A stretch of DNA of 17,612 nt. Source: Chloroflexota bacterium. GTDB lineage: Bacteria; Chloroflexota; Dehalococcoidia; UBA3495. Made by a program: the position numbers and the translations under genes. Location of the stretch: the NCBI GenBank assembly GCA_022563275.1, contig JADFNR010000034.1, forward strand, positions 1 through 17,612. Direction: 5' to 3'. The notes under the pieces were generated by a model. It saw only the letters and a program-made list of their open reading frames with translations. It was not told the DNA's origin and searched no databases. Shown in pieces: positions 15,360 to 17,612 of this stretch (its first letter is position 1; each line of letters starts with the position of its first letter).

Positions 15360-16136
15360 TCACGGCTGGAACCCCAGCAGGTGCATGCCTGAGTCTATCT
15401 TGATCATCTCGCCGGTGATGTAGCCGGCGTCTTCCAGCAGCCAGACCACGGTCTTGGCGACTGAATCCACATCGGCGACCGCCTGTAATGGGACCTGGTC
15501 CGTGAATTTCTCGAAGAGGGTTTTAGCGCCTTGTTCGCCCAAGCCCTCGGACCACCAGCGGGATGGAAATGCGCCGGGCAGGACGGCATTGACCCGTATC
15601 TCCGGGGCCAGCGCACGGGCCAGGGCGGTGGTCATGGTGTTCAACGCGCCCTTGGAGGCCACATAGGCGATGGAGCTGCCGGCGCCGGTGAGGGCGGATA
15701 TGGACGACACGTTGACGATGGAACCGTCGCCTTGGGCCTTGATGTGGGGCGCAACCGCCCGGGTCATCTGGTAGGCGCCCACCACGTTCACCGAGTAGAC
15801 GTCCATGAACTGCTGGGCGGAAAGGGCTTCCAGGTCCTTGGAGTCGGCGAAGACCGACCGGGCGGCGTTGTTGACCAGCCCGTCGATGCGGCCCCACTTC
15901 TCCACGGCCTCGGCGGCCATGCGGCGGCAGTCTTCGTCCACCGACACGTCCGCTTTACATAACAAGGACTCCGCGCCCAGATAATCGCAGACGGCCTCGG
16001 TGTCGTGGGCCTCTTTCTCGCTCTTGGTGTAATTGATGACCACCCGCGCCTCTTTGGCCGCCAGCTGTTTCACGATGGCCGCGCCGAGCCCGGTGGCCGA
16101 GCCGGTGACGATGATGACGGAATCTCTCAGATTCAT
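15360..16136 (-). CDS. short-chain dehydrogenase/reductase (FabG-like SDR)
   Basis: A 258-residue classical SDR. It has the cofactor loop TGSATGLG (11-18), NNAA (89-92), Asn117 (YSVNVVGAY) and catalytic Ser145, Tyr158 and Lys162 (AYVASKGAL). The PG turn and a C-terminal GEMIKIDSG end as in FabG-type enzymes. It would reduce a carbonyl or oxidise an alcohol with NAD(P). After strand 2 it has INYTKSEKE rather than an acidic residue, which often goes with NADP preference (inference). Substrate is unknown; 3-oxoacyl-thioester or sugar/terpenoid alcohols are all possible. Start ATG 16136 has AAGGAG four bases upstream. The region behind the start is crowded with dispersed repeats. Confidence 0.9.
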   Translation of the reverse strand: MNLRDSVIIVTGSATGLGAAIVKQLAAKEARVVINYTKSEKEAHDTEAVCDYLGAESLLCKADVSVDEDCRRMAAEAVEKWGRIDGLVNNAARSVFADSKDLEALSAQQFMDVYSVNVVGAYQMTRAVAPHIKAQGDGSIVNVSSISALTGAGSSIAYVASKGALNTMTTALARALAPEIRVNAVLPGAFPSRWWSEGLGEQGAKTLFEKFTDQVPLQAVADVDSVAKTVVWLLEDAGYITGEMIKIDSGMHLLGFQP

Positions 16137-16153
16137 ATCGCTCCTTCGGGGCG

Positions 16154-16186
16154 AAGCTGACAGCTCTCAGCTTTCAGCGTTCAGCT
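16154..16186. repeat. AGCTGACAGCT-type dispersed repeat, copy 1
   Basis: Imperfect tandem CAGC/TCAGC units (AAGCTGACAGCTCTCAGC, then TTTCAGC and GTTCAGC) lie upstream of the SDR start. The same short vocabulary recurs at 16357-16386 and 17383-17405, so this is one member of a family flanking genes here. Confidence 0.6.
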
Positions 16187-16212
16187 TTTTTTGGTTTGGG
16201 TGGTTGCGGGCG

Positions 16213-16236
16213 AAATCCCCCTCGGTCCCCCTTTAC
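16213..16236. repeat. single half-copy of the AAATCCCCCTCGGTCCCCC repeat
   Basis: A 23-base stretch is identical to 17471-17493. A shorter echo (AAATCCCCCT) occurs at 16348-16357. This copy lacks the partner inverted arm seen at 17537-17558. Confidence 0.7.
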
Positions 16237-16245
16237 CGCCGCCTT

Positions 16246-16286
16246 GTCATTCTGAGGTTCCGACGCGTCGGGAAAGAATCTCTTTG
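16246..16286. repeat. CATTCTGAG...AAGAATCTC dispersed element with hairpin
   Basis: GTCATTCTGAGG and AAAGAATCTCTTT flank a near-perfect hairpin TTCCGACG/CGTCGGGAA (16258-16274). Ends of this kind are common in small dispersed intergenic repeats of many bacterial genomes, to my knowledge. No gene is visible in 16137-16383 apart from these repeats. Confidence 0.5.
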
Positions 16287-16356
16287 CTGTGCCGACAGTA
16301 TGTTAGTGGTTGAAGCGATCATGGTTTGTCGTCGCGCTCTGGGGCGGAAATCCCCC

Positions 16357-16386
16357 TGATAGCTGATGGCTGTTAGCTGACAGCTA
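16357..16386. repeat. AGCTGACAGCT-type dispersed repeat, copy 2
   Basis: GATAGCTGATGGCTGTTAGC followed by TGACAGCTAA. It overlaps the stop codon (TAG, 16386-16384) of the amidohydrolase gene, so the last codon comes from repeat DNA or the repeat inserted exactly at the gene end. Confidence 0.6.
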
Positions 16387-17361
16387 AAGCCCCAGCAGCT
16401 TCTCCGCGTTGCCGTGGTTGATCAGTTCGCGTTCGGCATCGGAGCATTCCAGGTTGTCCACCATCGCGTTGTACTCATTGAAGTGGGAGAAGGGATGGTC
16501 GGTGCCGTAGAGCAGCCGGCCGGCCCCGTACATCTTGTAGCAGTACTCCAGCGCCTCCGGACTGTGGGCCACGGTGTCGACGTAGATCTTGTCGAAGGAC
16601 ACCTGGGAGGAATCGGACAGGTCTACCCAGTCTTCGGGCGAGGTCCAGGCGTCGATCATCCGGCCCACGCGCCCGCGGATGAAGGGCACGAACCCGCCGG
16701 TGTGGGGGACGATCAGCCTCAGGTCTGGGTATTCCTGGAAGAGTCCGCTCATCACCATGCGCACGGTGGCCAGGGTGGTGTCGAACATGAAGGCCATGCC
16801 GGGGACCAGGGGGCGGTGGTCGATGCCGTTCATGTTGATGGGCGCGGTGGGGTGCATGTTCATGGCCACACCCAGGCTCTCGATGTGCTTGTACACCGGC
16901 CAGAACTCCTTGCTGTCCAGGGTCTTCTGGTTGATGTTGGAGAAGAGATAAACGCCCTTGAACCCCAACTGTTTCACGCAGCGGTCGATCTCGTCGATGG
17001 TGCGTTCGGCGCTGCCCCAGCCCAGGGTGGCGAAGGCCTCGAACTTGCCGGGGTGGGACTGGACGACCCCGGCCAGGTGGTCGTTGATGCGGGAGGCCCA
17101 GTCGTCGGCCTCGGGCCCGCCCAGCAGCTCGGGGCCCGGCATGCCGTGGCTGAGGACCGATATGCCGATGCCCAGGTCTTCCATGTCCCGCAGCTTCTGG
17201 TCGGCGTCGGCGTGGACGATGGGCGAGGCGTGCTGGTAGCCGCCGGTGCAGCTAACGAAGTAGGTCCCGCCCCGGAGGACGCCCTGGGGCAGGGAACTGC
17301 GTCCCGCCAGGTACTCCAGGTAGGGCAGATAGATCAGGTGGCTGTGGACGTCGATTCGCAC
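16384..17361 (-). CDS. amidohydrolase-superfamily protein (ACMSD/decarboxylase-like)
   Basis: A 325-residue TIM-barrel metal enzyme of the amidohydrolase 2 family, which includes ACMSD and gamma-resorcylate decarboxylase, acting on carboxylated or cyclic substrates. Metal ligands can be read as His6 and His8 (RIDVHSHL), His170 (MNMHPTAP), His220 (IVPHTGG) and Asp288 (YGTDHPFS). GPELLGGPEADDWASRIND and FKGVYLFSN fit the family. The start is GTG 17361, because AAGGAG (17373-17368) sits six bases before it. The upstream ATG 17385 would put that site inside the gene and run into a dispersed repeat. Substrate is unknown; in this group such genes often serve breakdown of aromatic compounds (inference). 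Confidence 0.88.
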   Translation of the reverse strand: MRIDVHSHLIYLPYLEYLAGRSSLPQGVLRGGTYFVSCTGGYQHASPIVHADADQKLRDMEDLGIGISVLSHGMPGPELLGGPEADDWASRINDHLAGVVQSHPGKFEAFATLGWGSAERTIDEIDRCVKQLGFKGVYLFSNINQKTLDSKEFWPVYKHIESLGVAMNMHPTAPINMNGIDHRPLVPGMAFMFDTTLATVRMVMSGLFQEYPDLRLIVPHTGGFVPFIRGRVGRMIDAWTSPEDWVDLSDSSQVSFDKIYVDTVAHSPEALEYCYKMYGAGRLLYGTDHPFSHFNEYNAMVDNLECSDAERELINHGNAEKLLGL

Positions 17362-17382
17362 GGGGTGCTCCTTTGGAGCGGC

Positions 17383-17405
17383 CATCAGCTGTCAGCTGTC
17401 AGCAG
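17383..17405. repeat. AGCTGACAGCT-type dispersed repeat, copy 3
   Basis: CATCAGCTGTCAGCTGTCAG lies directly behind the ribosome site of the amidohydrolase gene. With copy 2 at the other end, the gene is bracketed by related repeats in roughly opposite orientation. Confidence 0.6.
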
Positions 17406-17470
17406 ACGACCATCGGTAGATTTCGAGACAGTTTAACCTGAGGGCGATAACACCTCAACGCCGGCAGCTA

Positions 17471-17558
17471 AAATCCCCCTCGGTCCCCCTTTATCCCGAT
17501 TCAAATCGGGAGGGGAGGTTAGAAGCCTCCCTTTCGTAAAGGGGGGTTGGGGGGATTT
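17471..17558. repeat. 88-bp MITE-like inverted-repeat element
   Basis: The left end AAATCCCCCTCGGTCCCCC (17471 on, through TTTA) and right end TAAAGGGGGGTTGGGGGG (17537 on, through ATTT) are inverted repeats of about 22 bases with a few mismatches. Inside are a hairpin CCCGATT-CA-AATCGGG and a second one GGAGG/CCTCC around TTAGAAG. It codes for nothing and can fold fully. The left arm is repeated alone at 16213-16236, so the family is dispersed. A role as transcription terminator for the gene at the window end is possible. Confidence 0.65.
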
Positions 17559-17566
17559 TGGTACTC

Positions 17567-17612
17567 TTACTCCACGATCACGTCTACTGATTGGACCATG
17601 TTGTTGCCCATT
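17567..17612 (-). CDS. C-terminal end of a gene cut by the window edge
   Basis: The minus-strand frame entering from the window end reads MGNNMVQSVDVIVE and stops at TAA 17569-17567, nine bases before the MITE-like element. The stretch is protein-like and the stop is followed by strong hairpins. Too short to assign a family. Confidence 0.45.
   Translation of the reverse strand, partial: MGNNMVQSVDVIVE

Noticed and set aside
16414..17436. 340-residue plus-strand open frame over the amidohydrolase gene
   Set aside because: Val/Gly/His-rich low-complexity product, typical of the complement of a high-GC gene; the minus strand has metal-binding motifs.
1..17612. CRISPR arrays, tRNA or rRNA genes
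   Set aside because: No regularly spaced direct repeats and no cloverleaf or rRNA-like sequence was found by eye; a tRNAscan or Infernal run would be decisive.

Overview
The window looks like a chromosomal piece of a GC-rich, free-living bacterium. The repertoire (GMC oxidoreductase with a zinc-type sugar dehydrogenase, GH15, a metal-ligand-poor M24 protein, crotonase, ACMSD-like amidohydrolase, NHL propeller, and a UGSC selenoprotein) suggests Chloroflexota of the SAR202/Dehalococcoidia type, possibly from a metagenome assembly. That placement is inference, because there is no rRNA or phylogenetic marker here.

Layout. (1) Positions 1-1210 are eroded DNA. They hold a short possible recombinase remnant, a clearly broken SGNH-hydrolase lipoprotein gene and a 14-bp tandem duplication. 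(2) Positions 1219-7674 hold five tightly spaced plus-strand genes that read as one operon: glucose-dehydrogenase-like MDR, GMC oxidoreductase, NAD(P)HX epimerase, an M24 pita-bread protein and a GH15 glucoamylase/trehalase. A coherent job would be to release glucose from an alpha-glucoside, oxidise it, and repair damaged NAD(P)H. (3) Positions 7751-11241, minus strand, convergent with the operon, hold a type II NADH dehydrogenase fused to a cyclic-nucleotide-binding-like domain, a possible tiny Cys-rich gene, a UGSC-family selenoprotein and its partner. (4) Positions 11247-12871, minus strand, hold a probable decayed gene of unknown function and a membrane-anchored TlpA/DipZ-like thioredoxin. 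(5) Positions 13022-17361 hold a crotonase, an NHL propeller (plus), a DUF4234 membrane protein, an SDR and an amidohydrolase. (6) The last 1.5 kb carries several families of small dispersed repeats, and the window closes on the C-terminal codons of another minus-strand gene.

The most notable feature is the selenoprotein gene at 8814-9374 (minus). An in-frame UGA at 9080-9078 is followed by Gly-Ser-Cys, giving a UGSC motif. Eighteen bases after that UGA is a GGUCU apical loop on a perfect 5-bp stem, which is the loop and spacing I recall for the E. coli fdhF SECIS. A standard gene caller would split this gene into two fragments or truncate it. Its stop overlaps the start of the partner gene by 8 bp, so the two are probably translated together. 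The host must carry selenocysteine machinery (selA, selB, selC, selD), which is not in this window.
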